A DNA stretch of 22,186 bases, taken from the IMG/VR virus record IMGVR_UViG_3300035698_034612, positions 1 to 22,186 of that record. One strand, written 5' to 3'. Below the pieces are notes generated by a model. It was not told the DNA's origin, made no database searches, and was given only the letters and a program-made list of their open reading frames with translations. A program made the position numbers and the translations under genes. The stretch is from a virus. Numbering within the stretch: the first letter of the stretch is position 1; the number at the start of each line of letters is the position of its first letter. This document shows, piece by piece, positions 1 to 8,432 of the stretch.

Positions 1-1286
1 CCATGAACAGAGACCAGAGAACCCGCAATCACAGGAACCTAGTGCGTAAAGATACCTGCCATCGATTCTTGCAGTCGGTGTCGACCGACTGGAACAAGTT
101 CCTGTCGCTTTTGGCCAAGGCCATCATCTGTAAAAGTTTCATACCGCTACGGAGGAAGGACTGTGAAGGCAAGGAGAAACCGTTTTTTCTTATCGCGGAT
201 GACAGCAGCTATTACCGGAACAGGTCAAAGAAGGTCGAACTATTCGCAAGGAACTGGGATCATGCCTTGGGCCGCCACTACAAGGGCTTCAGAATGCTTA
301 CCCTCGCGTGGACCGACGGGATTTCCGTCTTACCGGTAGCATTCTGCAATATGAGCACCTGCAACACGAAAAACAGGCTCAACGAGGCGAAGACCTTCTG
401 TGGGAAGAAGCAGGACAGCTTCGGGTGCCGCATCAGGAAGCTGGCTCAGCAGAAGATGAACGACACGTTGATCGATCTCATTGAGGTAGCAAATGCGGCG
501 AAGCTTCGGGCAAAATATGTGCTTTGTGACAAATGGTTTTCCAGTCCGGTTACCATCTTCTCCATCCTGGACACAGACCATGAAGTTATCTGCATGCTCA
601 AGAACTCCAGCACCTACTATGTTCACAAAGGCAATAGGCGCACGCTGAAGCAGATTTTTAGAATCCTGGTGGAGGCAGACAGAGTTCAGAGAAAACTGAA
701 TCGAAAAGCCGGCATAAGAAAAGGAAAACCCAAGAAATTTCTCTTCTCGACCATTATTTCTCTGGTGAACAAAAGGGAGGGAACTACAAAAGAAGTGAAG
801 CTGGTGTTTGTACGCAATCGAAACAAGAAGAGTGAGTTCCTGTCCATCCTCTGCACCGACACCGGGCTTACGGAAGACCAAATCATCGAATACTACGGTT
901 GTCGCTGGGGTATAGAGCTAATGTTCCACACCTGCAAGTCCTTTTTGAGACTGCAAAAGAGCACCCAATCCCTCGATTATTCGGAAATCCACGCAAGCAC
1001 CGCGATCATCATGTTCCAGTATTCGATGCTCTCCTGGCTAAACCGCAATAATTCTGATGAGATAAGTTTCGGGGAACTCTTTTATCAACTCCTCGAAGAG
1101 GTGCAAGATGTTGCTTTATTCAATGCCATCGAGCTGGTGCTTTCGCTATTCGTAGAAACCATCGCCTCCGAATACTCGTTCCCCTTGGAAAAACTGAATG
1201 AGACAGTGAACAATTTCCTCAGGCAACTGCCTCTGATATTGAAAAATCATTTCGAGTCAGTTGCTTGATGGGTATGCGAACTTTGA
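1..1286 (+). mobile_element. IS4-family insertion sequence (left end outside window)
   Basis: The element is defined by its transposase (3-1268). The left end and terminal inverted repeat lie before the window. The right end is inferred to fall roughly between 1269 and 1290. From 1287 onward the reading frame of the downstream dual-OB gene is open and already matches that family, while a TGA at 1284-1286 closes it just upstream. The element therefore appears to have inserted into that gene and removed or displaced its first ~65 codons. A heptamer GGTATGC (1271-1277) recurs inverted as GCATACC (1323-1329). The second copy lies inside the downstream coding frame, so I do not treat the pair as the IS ends. 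Confidence 0.75.
3..1268 (+). CDS. IS4-family DDE transposase (5' end possibly incomplete)
   Basis: This is a cut-and-paste transposase of the IS4 family. The first catalytic Asp is in the IADDSSY segment (residues 64-70). The second is in VLCDKWF (D176), matching the usual IS4 pattern of Asp followed by an aromatic. The family signature Y-(2)-R-(3)-E-(6)-K is intact at Y298, R301, E305 and K312 and supplies the catalytic Glu. Family members usually have a longer N-terminal DNA-binding part before the segment seen here around residues 15-40. Translation may therefore begin before the window, with the ATG at position 3 internal. No frameshift or internal stop is visible, so the enzyme could be active. 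Its base composition is more GC-rich than the genes to its right, consistent with an independent element that landed in the AT-rich operon. Confidence 0.88.
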   Translation: MNRDQRTRNHRNLVRKDTCHRFLQSVSTDWNKFLSLLAKAIICKSFIPLRRKDCEGKEKPFFLIADDSSYYRNRSKKVELFARNWDHALGRHYKGFRMLTLAWTDGISVLPVAFCNMSTCNTKNRLNEAKTFCGKKQDSFGCRIRKLAQQKMNDTLIDLIEVANAAKLRAKYVLCDKWFSSPVTIFSILDTDHEVICMLKNSSTYYVHKGNRRTLKQIFRILVEADRVQRKLNRKAGIRKGKPKKFLFSTIISLVNKREGTTKEVKLVFVRNRNKKSEFLSILCTDTGLTEDQIIEYYGCRWGIELMFHTCKSFLRLQKSTQSLDYSEIHASTAIIMFQYSMLSWLNRNNSDEISFGELFYQLLEEVQDVALFNAIELVLSLFVETIASEYSFPLEKLNETVNNFLRQLPLILKNHFESVA

Positions 1287-1784
1287 GTTATTAACATTGA
1301 ATTTATTTGTCATAAACCTCGAGCATACCAATCAGAAAACTATTTAATTAACGAAACAGAATATTGGGAAAAAATCAATACATTCGATATATCTGAAATT
1401 GATTCATTGGTTGATGATCCAAAACAATTATGGAAGCACCATGATTCATCAACCAATGGTATAAATGATCGAATCCCAGAGGTTTATACTTCAAATCTTA
1501 CTAATTCTCTTTACTTGATAAAAGCAAACATAGAAATTTTAGTAAGAGTAGAAGGTATTGGATACCCAAATCCAAGACGTAGGATTCGTTGCCAATTTTC
1601 TTATAAAGGAAAAAGATTTTTATTATCTTTAACTGACAAAATAATTGAAAAGCAGTATTTTCAAGGTGAAGATGGAAGATATCAATTAGGAGAGAAATAT
1701 ATTTGCATTAGCTTGGGTCCCTGCTACAGAAGTGGAAATTCAATGGAAAAATATGCTTATCTATTCGTAGCATCAGTAATATGA
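1287..1784 (+). pseudogene. Dual OB domain protein, N-terminus removed by the IS
   Basis: The frame is open from 1287 to the stop at 1784, but no ATG lies upstream. The first usable start is TTG at 1407, which would give a 125-aa product. The upstream codons read like genuine family sequence (HKPRAYQSENYLI, then a Tyr-Trp pair), so coding clearly begins before 1407. From memory of the family, members of ~220-230 aa have two OB-fold-like halves, a central NDRIP motif (here around 1466) and a C-terminal CISLG motif followed by a hydrophobic end (here ending VASVI). About 65 N-terminal residues are missing, next to the IS4 transposase. OB folds bind nucleic acid, so the intact protein probably bound DNA or RNA. 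The stop overlaps the next start (ATGA), so it was translationally coupled to the DUF488 gene. Confidence 0.7.
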
Positions 1785-2377
1785 ACAAATTATATACAAT
1801 TGGTTATTCAACATTTGAAATCTCAGATTTTATTAATATCCTCATAGAAAACAATATAAATGCAATTGCAGATGTAAGATCTGTTCCTTATAGTCGATAT
1901 AAACCAGAATACAATCGTGAAACCCTTAAGAATAATTTAAAGAAAAACAACATTAAGTATGTTTTTTTGGGTGAACAATGTGGCGCTAGAATTGAAGACC
2001 CAATTTGCTATAAAGATAACAGAGTCGATTTTTCACTTGTTGCAAATAGTGACACATTCAATGAAGGATTGAAGCGAATCGTTTCTGGCCTCAAAGAATT
2101 TACAATAGCGCTATTGTGTGCTGAGAAGGATCCCATTACTTGCCATCGAAATATTCTTGTGTGTAGAAATTTAAAACAGTTCAATATTAAAATAAAGCAT
2201 ATAATCGATCTCAAATTGGTAGAAGCAAATGATATAACTGAAAAAAGATTACTTGAGGAATTCAATCTTTATGAGAATGAATTATTTTATGATGAAAAAA
2301 CGTTATTAAACGAAGCTTACCGGAAGAAAGGACTCCAAATTGCTTTTCAAAATGAGGAAGGAGATAATAATGATTAA
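1781..2377 (+). CDS. DUF488 family protein (first copy)
   Basis: This 198-aa protein belongs to the DUF488 family. It opens with the typical LYTIGYST strand. It then has the motif DVRSVPYSRY (residues 31-40) and the diagnostic cysteine segment ending CHR (C113, then C121-H122-R123). DUF488 proteins are soluble and widespread. Their reaction is not settled, although the conserved Cys, His and Arg suggest an active or metal site. The ATG overlaps the stop of the truncated dual-OB gene by 4 bp, and the 3' end overlaps the next DUF488 gene by 8 bp, so the three form one operon. The sequence is strongly AT-rich. The IS insertion upstream may have removed the native promoter. Family assignment is secure; function is unknown. 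Confidence 0.88.
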   Translation: MNKLYTIGYSTFEISDFINILIENNINAIADVRSVPYSRYKPEYNRETLKNNLKKNNIKYVFLGEQCGARIEDPICYKDNRVDFSLVANSDTFNEGLKRIVSGLKEFTIALLCAEKDPITCHRNILVCRNLKQFNIKIKHIIDLKLVEANDITEKRLLEEFNLYENELFYDEKTLLNEAYRKKGLQIAFQNEEGDNND

Positions 2378-2807
2378 AGTTTTTACCATTGGTTTTACTA
2401 AGAAGAATGCTAAAACTTTCTTTGGGTTGTTAGAAACAAATAAAGTTAAAACACTAATCGATGTCAGACTTAACAATGTATCTCAACTTGCTGGGTTTGC
2501 TAAGAAAAATGATTTGGAGTACTTCTTAAACAAAATTCTTGGTATTAAATATATTCATCTACCAGAAATTGCTCCTACAAAAGATATTCTTGATGATTAC
2601 AAGAATAAACTAATTAGTTGGGAAGTATATAAGAAAAGGTATATAACTCTATTAGAAAAAAGAGTTGCTTACAAATCAATCGATATCAATATTCTTAGCT
2701 ATGCATGCTTCCTTTGTAGCGAACATACGGCTGATAATTGTCATAGACGTTTAGCTGTCGAATATCTTCAAAAGTATTATAAGAGGATATCTATAAAGCA
2801 TATTTAA
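2370..2807 (+). CDS. DUF488 family protein (second copy)
   Basis: This second, diverged DUF488 protein is 145 aa from the ATG at 2370. I prefer that start to the upstream in-frame ATG at 2340. A GGAAGGAG ribosome-binding site lies at 2356-2363, and the protein then opens directly with the family strand KVFTIGFT. It keeps the DVR motif (residues 31-33) and the C-x(7)-CHR segment (C116; C124-H125-R126). It lacks the SVPYSR part found in the first copy. Tandem, non-identical DUF488 genes suggest either a heteromeric complex or two related activities in the operon. The next gene begins 46 bp downstream. Confidence 0.85.
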   Translation: MIKVFTIGFTKKNAKTFFGLLETNKVKTLIDVRLNNVSQLAGFAKKNDLEYFLNKILGIKYIHLPEIAPTKDILDDYKNKLISWEVYKKRYITLLEKRVAYKSIDINILSYACFLCSEHTADNCHRRLAVEYLQKYYKRISIKHI

Positions 2808-2853
2808 TTTATTATTAATCGATATTTAGTAGTTTATAATTCATGAGGCTTGA

Positions 2854-3720
2854 ATGAGTATATTTCACTATACAGATAAAGAAAGTTTATTATCAATAAT
2901 TAAGAACAATGAACTTTGGGCAACCTGCAGTGATTTTCTTATTGATGCTGATGAATTAAATCATTTTAAAGAGCTATTTATATCTATCAATGAAAAAACG
3001 AATATTCCAGCATGGAGAATAATCAAGAAAATTTTTATTAAGCGTTTTGAGAAAGCGTCACAAAATGTTTTTATAATTTCATTCAGTACAGAAAAGGACG
3101 CGTTCAATTTATGGTCATATTTTTCAAATAATAATGGATATAACATAGAGTTTAGTGAAACTGAATTATATAGATATCTAAATTTGATTTTCAAATATAA
3201 TGAACATACCCCTAGTCATATGACAAATAACTATATTAATAACAGCCAAGATATTATTGTCCCAAATTATGAAATCATTCAAAAAAATACAATGTGTTGT
3301 AAAGTGAAAATGGGATCAGTTATTTATGAAGATAATATGAAAGCTAAAATAATATCTGAATTGAGTTTTGGAAAGAGGATTGAAGGATTAGATAATAGTG
3401 ATGTAACTGAAATGATATTAGAAATATTGATGGATTATATATATTTTTATAAAAAAGAAGGTTTTAAAGCCGAATCTGAATATAGAGTGGTTTTTAAGCT
3501 TCTAGATAATGGAGAACAAGAAAAATTAACCTGGTGTAGAACTCGAAATAATGTTGAAGTACCATATCTAAGAATTAGATTAAATAACAACTGTATTAAA
3601 TCAATAAATGTAGGTCCCTGGGTTAATAAAACTATATTACAAGATTCAATGAAACTTTTCTTAGTAAAAAACAACTTGAATATAGAGAATGTCAATATAT
3701 CAAAAATGAACATACGATAA
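2854..3720 (+). CDS. DUF2971 family protein
   Basis: This 288-aa soluble protein matches the DUF2971 pattern. It starts with FHYTDKESLLSII, then LWATCSDFLID-DELNHF (an Asp/Glu-rich loop). These are followed by a FIISFSTEKDAFNLWSYF block (around residues 72-89) and a late E-x-EYR segment (FKAESEYRVVFK, near residue 210). DUF2971 proteins are often found in accessory and defence-rich islands, but no reaction has been firmly assigned. Only a partial match to a ribosome-binding site precedes the ATG (GAGGCTTG). The gene follows the DUF488 pair in the same orientation with similar AT-rich composition, so it is probably part of the same transferred island. Confidence 0.82.
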   Translation: MSIFHYTDKESLLSIIKNNELWATCSDFLIDADELNHFKELFISINEKTNIPAWRIIKKIFIKRFEKASQNVFIISFSTEKDAFNLWSYFSNNNGYNIEFSETELYRYLNLIFKYNEHTPSHMTNNYINNSQDIIVPNYEIIQKNTMCCKVKMGSVIYEDNMKAKIISELSFGKRIEGLDNSDVTEMILEILMDYIYFYKKEGFKAESEYRVVFKLLDNGEQEKLTWCRTRNNVEVPYLRIRLNNNCIKSINVGPWVNKTILQDSMKLFLVKNNLNIENVNISKMNIR

Positions 3721-3755
3721 ATGTTTTAAATATTAATTAAATTAAATGAGGGTTT

Positions 3756-4478
3756 ATGAACTTTAACTTATTTACAATTGATTGGACTGCAATATCTTCA
3801 ATACTATCTTCTGTTACAATTATTATTCTTGTAATTAATTTGGTGGAGATGAGACACCAACGAAAATCAAATTTTTTACCAAAAATATGTTTGAAAAATA
3901 ATTCATTCAAGATTCTAAGAAAGAAAGATAAAATCCCAAATACCTGGGCAGATTTTGATGGAAACTCAAGTACGTTGCCCTTATATAATATAGAAATAAT
4001 TAATGCTGGATTAGGGGCTGCTGTAGAAATAGAAATATCATGGGATATTGATATTAAAAAGATTCACTCAAATATTAACGAACTCATGAAAAATAAAGAA
4101 TGTAAAATATCAAAAGGTGATTATAAGGAACAATACTTTTACGAATCAGCAATTCCACACCTTTTTGGATTTGTCATAAAAGATAATATTGATTCCACAA
4201 TATTGAATATATTACCACAAAATGGCTCAGATTATATCAGACTTCCTGATCAATTTTTTTACTATATTTCATATTATGAATTTGAAGTTTTTAGACTAAG
4301 TAAAAAAAGTCGACAAGTAAAAGAAATTGATGAAATACAAATTACAATTAAGTATGAGGATATTGATCATAATAAGAAAAAGCAAGTTTTCAGTTGCAAT
4401 ATCGAACTTGTTCTTTATGGTGAATCATTTAGGGGAACCACAGACGTACTAGGAATTATATCATTTAAAGCAAAATAA
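3756..4478 (+). CDS. Membrane-anchored protein of unknown function
   Basis: I do not recognise this 240-aa protein. One N-terminal transmembrane helix is visible (about residues 10-30, AISSILSSVTIIILVINLVE). It is followed by a basic stretch (MRHQRKSN), which predicts that the remaining ~200 residues are cytoplasmic. The soluble part is rich in beta-like segments with short charged loops and has no motif I can name. The ATG follows a GAGGG ribosome-binding site. It is the last gene of the AT-rich rightward island. The phage late operon approaches from the opposite side, so the two blocks are convergent. Confidence 0.7.
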   Translation: MNFNLFTIDWTAISSILSSVTIIILVINLVEMRHQRKSNFLPKICLKNNSFKILRKKDKIPNTWADFDGNSSTLPLYNIEIINAGLGAAVEIEISWDIDIKKIHSNINELMKNKECKISKGDYKEQYFYESAIPHLFGFVIKDNIDSTILNILPQNGSDYIRLPDQFFYYISYYEFEVFRLSKKSRQVKEIDEIQITIKYEDIDHNKKKQVFSCNIELVLYGESFRGTTDVLGIISFKAK

Positions 4479-4556
4479 GAAATTGCTATCTAATATTATA
4501 TTGTTCTTTATATATAACAATTAAACTTTGGAATACATAAATAAACTCCAACGAGA

Positions 4557-4582
4557 CCCGTTGTTCAACGTTGAACAACGGG
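4557..4582. repeat. Perfect 26-bp palindrome between convergent operons
   Basis: The half-site CCCGTTGTTCAAC (4557-4569) is followed immediately by its exact reverse complement (4570-4582), with no spacer. It lies in the 167-bp gap (4479-4645) between the end of the AT-rich island and the end of the phage head operon. It could act as a bidirectional hairpin for converging transcripts, but neither side has a T-tract. It could equally be a dimeric protein-binding site. The rest of the gap shows nothing else I can name. Confidence 0.6.
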
Positions 4583-4645
4583 GTGTATTGCAAAAGTTGT
4601 ACATTCATCCGTCTAAGCAGATTGGAACGCTCTGTGACGATTTTT

Positions 4646-6880
4646 CTATTTTTCTATTTTCATAACAAATTCACCAACAAGTCCCAATTCTGAGTACGCT
4701 TTTTTTGCTTCACTATCTATCCCATAAGAAGCAGCGCGATCTGCCATGTCCGGAGTCATTTGCCAGAAAGATCCTGAAGAAATCGGATTAGTTCCGAAAC
4801 CCTTTTGCGGATCCTCAATCAAGTCCGGAAGCTCGTTTGATTTGAGTCCAAGGACTTCAGCTTCTTCAGCATAGATCCCGCGCACCGTTGACCGACAAGA
4901 ATAATGAAGTGGTGGAATATTATTGTCCCAGAACTGATCACTGTAAGCTCTGATAATATTATTACGCTTGATACAGATTTCAGTCTGCCGGGAATCATCT
5001 ATCCCAAGAAACTCCAGGAACAATGGTTCGTTTACTTCAAAACTCATCATGCGACCGGTGTTATACGCAGTCTGGATATTTGTCCGGTAAACATTCTCCC
5101 AGTACCAGGGATCTTTACCAAATCCAGTTTTTTGCAATAATTCATCAGCTCCGAGCGATTCAATGAAATCAACCATACTCTTCCCCTCATCCAGGGCAGA
5201 GACTAAATAGGTTCTGGCTTTGTTTATCGCATCAATGGTGGTAAGCCTGGTGGAAGTAAATGCACGAAAGCGAAGCTGGGCAGAAAGTAAATCATACTCA
5301 TCCCGGCTTAAAGGAACTGCATTCCCTAATATTTCTATAGCTTTTGCAAATGTGAGATTCCCTTCATCAATAGAGAATTCTACATCGGCAAAATCTGAGG
5401 ATCCTGAAGGTGCTCCATGCTGCATACCAGAAAGTGCAGAAAGCATCAAAGATTCAAAGACTGCAGTACTCATCTCAAGGGGAAGAAGTTCCGGAACATA
5501 ATCCTGCTCCAGTAAGGATTCATCAGTCTTCAAAGCATTTAGGAAAATATCCAGGGAATTTTTTATATATTGCTGGGAGACTACTAATGATCGCCTGGCT
5601 ATGGTATCCAGGACTTTTGCGTTCTTCGTTTCCTTCTCTATGATTGACTTGTGGTTATTTGTGAAGTTTTTTTTTACACCCTCGGGGTCTGAGAAATCAT
5701 TTTTTCCATTTCCGGGGGTTATCTGGGGAACCGTTTGTGCAAAGACATCAGTTTCATCTTCAGGTTCGGGTAGCCGGTACCGGGAATAAAGTTTTGATTT
5801 TGAAATCGGGATACCTTTTTCTATGGCAGTAGCTACCATCTCCCATGAAGCATAGTCACCAGTGTCAATTTCCACTATAGGAACAACAGAACCTTCCCCA
5901 AAGTTCAGGATGATTATCATCTCCACTAATTCCTGTAACGTATAAGCTAAAGCCCTGGCATCATTTTCCACAAAGCCCTGCATGGTATCTGCATGCACTG
6001 ATCCAAGGGCGCGGGATCCAGCATCCGGATTATTAGTTGCTAGACTCTGTCCGGTTAATGCATAAGCAATTTGGACATCACAGGCTTGAATTAATACATC
6101 AAAATCCCGCAGCGCTCCGGACATTTCTATAGTCTTAATATCTTTTACATTAGCGAGAGATCCGCCTGAGCCCGATTCTATCTCTTGTAGGATTCCTGCA
6201 AGTGAATCAGCTCGTTCCTGAGTTTTGGTTGGATCCCCGCTATCTTCGAAGAGGGCAATGATTGAGGGCACTGAGAATTTCTCAGTTGCGGTTAACCAGA
6301 ACTGGAATCCGAGCTGCTTGAATTTATATGCCCAATAGGCTGATTTTAATATCGATACCCCATTGGGTTTATTATGGGTATCTCCTTCATGTCGGTGTAT
6401 GATCCATTTATAGTTTTGGTTTAATAGTCTTCTTCCGGAAGAGTCTGAGTAATAGAGATTCCCTTTGGTATCATAAGAGTAGTTGTTGATATTGTAGCCT
6501 TTGAGATAATCAATGAGCAAATATCCTTTCTCTCGTTTCCAGACCAACTCCTCTGGCCGGTGTCCATAGGTCAATGCTCCTGTTAGAAGCAGCCATCCCC
6601 ATTTACGCAGCTGCTTTACTTCCATGAACTCATCAGCAAATTTATCAATCTTGCTGTTTCCGGTTTTGTTTAAGAACACCGGCAGATTCATCGTGGCATT
6701 ACGCCGGGTATAAAAAAGGGATCCCACTCGACCATCGGTAAGCATCTCATCATAGAGACCGAGTCCCTCACCAGTACGCTGTACTACTTCATCCGGATTA
6801 GGCATATAGGAGATGAAGGAAGAAAAATCCTTGATAAACTCTACAGTAAGCTTTCCTTTTGTCGGTATATTTTCAGCCAT
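4646..6880 (-). CDS. Mu-like portal protein (gp29/DUF935) fused to MuF head protein
   Basis: This 744-aa product combines two Mu proteins. The first ~400 residues match the DUF935 portal: an early PNPDEVV segment, SLATNNPDAGSRALGSVH in the middle, then WEMVATAIEKGIPISKSKLY and LPEPEDETDVF. The portal ring is the channel through which DNA enters the head. A linker follows. Residues ~570-690 match the Mu gpF-like minor head domain (RTNIQTAYNTGR from 599, DDSRQTEIC at 627-635, PPLHYSCRS ending near C662). In Mu these are separate genes (29 and 30). The gene overlaps the terminase end by 8 bp. No virion protease or capsid gene follows on its 3' side; the next genes are the convergent AT-rich island. 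Confidence 0.92.
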   Translation of the reverse strand: MAENIPTKGKLTVEFIKDFSSFISYMPNPDEVVQRTGEGLGLYDEMLTDGRVGSLFYTRRNATMNLPVFLNKTGNSKIDKFADEFMEVKQLRKWGWLLLTGALTYGHRPEELVWKREKGYLLIDYLKGYNINNYSYDTKGNLYYSDSSGRRLLNQNYKWIIHRHEGDTHNKPNGVSILKSAYWAYKFKQLGFQFWLTATEKFSVPSIIALFEDSGDPTKTQERADSLAGILQEIESGSGGSLANVKDIKTIEMSGALRDFDVLIQACDVQIAYALTGQSLATNNPDAGSRALGSVHADTMQGFVENDARALAYTLQELVEMIIILNFGEGSVVPIVEIDTGDYASWEMVATAIEKGIPISKSKLYSRYRLPEPEDETDVFAQTVPQITPGNGKNDFSDPEGVKKNFTNNHKSIIEKETKNAKVLDTIARRSLVVSQQYIKNSLDIFLNALKTDESLLEQDYVPELLPLEMSTAVFESLMLSALSGMQHGAPSGSSDFADVEFSIDEGNLTFAKAIEILGNAVPLSRDEYDLLSAQLRFRAFTSTRLTTIDAINKARTYLVSALDEGKSMVDFIESLGADELLQKTGFGKDPWYWENVYRTNIQTAYNTGRMMSFEVNEPLFLEFLGIDDSRQTEICIKRNNIIRAYSDQFWDNNIPPLHYSCRSTVRGIYAEEAEVLGLKSNELPDLIEDPQKGFGTNPISSGSFWQMTPDMADRAASYGIDSEAKKAYSELGLVGEFVMKIEK

Positions 6881-8432
6881 TCATATATCTCCTCATCATC
6901 TGTTTTACATAATTACCACGTCGCTTTATCCCAGTTCCCCTGATAATCATATTGGTATTCACTGATATCAGTACCGCATAATAGCCTGCATCAAGCAGAC
7001 CATCATTTACCCCCGGGGTGGGAAAGCTGTACCACTGCTCCATCTCTGGTTCACTTTTAAAAGAATCCCGGTACCGCATGATTCCGGCTTCTACATAGGG
7101 TTGAATCTGCATAATACGTTTCTTCTTTGAAGTGGATCCGGGTTTGACACCAATACAGGGAAGATAGATTCCCCGTTCTGCTGCAGCCTCTAATATCCAT
7201 TTGCGATAGATCTTCTGAAAGGCAACTTCCTCAAAAGCAATCTGCTCAGGGTTATAGACTTCATACATGCTAAAAAGCTGATCCATAAGATCCTTAGCTG
7301 TCCCGTAGGGCTTATTCCACCAGTCGATGATGTCCCGGTATTTCTTGATCTTGTCATAAGCACAGACTGCTATTGCTGCATCATCAGAGCCTTCAGCATT
7401 CGGATCCACTCCGAAGGTGATCCGCCGGGTTGTTAAATCAATATCGTTGATATTAAACCAGGCAAACCAATTCTTCCGGAACATCTTATCTGCTGCAGAA
7501 ACTGATAGGGATAAATACTCAACTTGGTAAATATCAGATCCTACTTCCCGGCGTTTGAGTTCAAGGTCAGCCCTACTCCACCGTTCCGGCCAGATCGGGG
7601 TTCCATCTTCAAGTTGTGCAGAAAAACGTAAGGGGAGAAAGCCTTCGAGCTTTCCACTTACTGCTTCATATAACATCCGGGTGGCCGGGTCATTTTCATT
7701 GAAATGCGTATTTACAAAGATGATAAATGCATCCTTGCCTAAGTTCATAACCGTACGCCGGATCCACCGGTTTATCTTCTCACAAGTATCCAGGTTATCG
7801 GCTTCTTCGTCTTTTACAATGTCATCCAGGATTACGAGGTCTGGACGTGCCTCACGGAACCTCAGACCACGAGCAGATCCCCCTTTACTCCTAGCAGCAA
7901 TGGCCGTCCCATTTGAAAGTTCAATAAACTTTGCATCCCACCTACTCCCTTTGAGATCTCCGAAGTCTTCTAAGATAAGTTCATTCTCATCAAACTCACT
8001 TTTGATATTCTCCAGAAACAATTTTGCATCATCATCGTTGTTACCAAAAATTACGGTAAATTTGTTCTTCTTGAATAATGCCCTCCATAATGGATAGGCA
8101 AATGAGAACCGAACAGATTTAGCGTGATCTCTCGATTCTATATCGATGATTCCCCGGAGCTTCTCAATAGGAGAGAAATAGTTATGGAACATCTTTCTGG
8201 TATGCGTTTTAAGCCGCTCGATATCCTGCTGATTAACCGCACTTTTATTCACGATGTCATAAATGACTAAGTGATAGGCAGCCGGTTCACAGGAGAAGTA
8301 ATGCGGGAGATAGGTATTGCAGAAAAACTCAAAGTCCTTTTCAGCTTTATTAATACGATCCTGTTTACTTTGATCCTGAGTATCGTACTTGCTGATTAAC
8401 TCGCTGATAAGCGGGGTGTTCTTAGTATCCAT
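6873..8432 (-). CDS. Large terminase subunit (Mu gp28-like)
   Basis: This 519-aa packaging motor ATPase/nuclease pumps phage DNA into the prohead. The ATPase half has a degenerate Walker A, SRDHAKS (residues 100-106), as in Mu-type terminases. It also has a Walker B PDLVILDD (197-204) and a coupling motif FVNTHF (239-244). The RNase H-like nuclease half shows its acidic residues at D343 (TFGVDPNAEG), E401/E402 (AFEEVAF) and D477/D481 (NDGLLDAGY). Length is normal for the family. It starts at an ATG that overlaps the upstream gp27-like stop by one base (TAATG) and overlaps the portal gene by 8 bp, so expression is coupled in the late operon. Confidence 0.95.
   Translation of the reverse strand: MDTKNTPLISELISKYDTQDQSKQDRINKAEKDFEFFCNTYLPHYFSCEPAAYHLVIYDIVNKSAVNQQDIERLKTHTRKMFHNYFSPIEKLRGIIDIESRDHAKSVRFSFAYPLWRALFKKNKFTVIFGNNDDDAKLFLENIKSEFDENELILEDFGDLKGSRWDAKFIELSNGTAIAARSKGGSARGLRFREARPDLVILDDIVKDEEADNLDTCEKINRWIRRTVMNLGKDAFIIFVNTHFNENDPATRMLYEAVSGKLEGFLPLRFSAQLEDGTPIWPERWSRADLELKRREVGSDIYQVEYLSLSVSAADKMFRKNWFAWFNINDIDLTTRRITFGVDPNAEGSDDAAIAVCAYDKIKKYRDIIDWWNKPYGTAKDLMDQLFSMYEVYNPEQIAFEEVAFQKIYRKWILEAAAERGIYLPCIGVKPGSTSKKKRIMQIQPYVEAGIMRYRDSFKSEPEMEQWYSFPTPGVNDGLLDAGYYAVLISVNTNMIIRGTGIKRRGNYVKQMMRRYMNG

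Noticed and set aside
330-881. Minus-strand 183-aa open frame inside the transposase gene
   Set aside because: It lies wholly opposite the intact IS4 transposase motifs and has no recognisable domain or start signal.
4557-4582. Integron attC site reading of the palindrome
   Set aside because: GTTCAAC and GTTGAAC fit the short attC core consensus, but they directly abut with no L boxes or central loop, so no attC architecture exists; no integrase is visible.
4584-4610. TG dinucleotide followed by TGTATTGC as the Mu-type phage end
   Set aside because: TG/CA ends are too short to call alone, no repeated transposase-binding sites were seen, and the other end is outside the window.
7555-8097. 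Plus-strand 180-aa open frame opposite the large terminase
   Set aside because: It covers the conserved ATPase region on the other strand; Ser/Arg-rich composition is typical of antisense frames.
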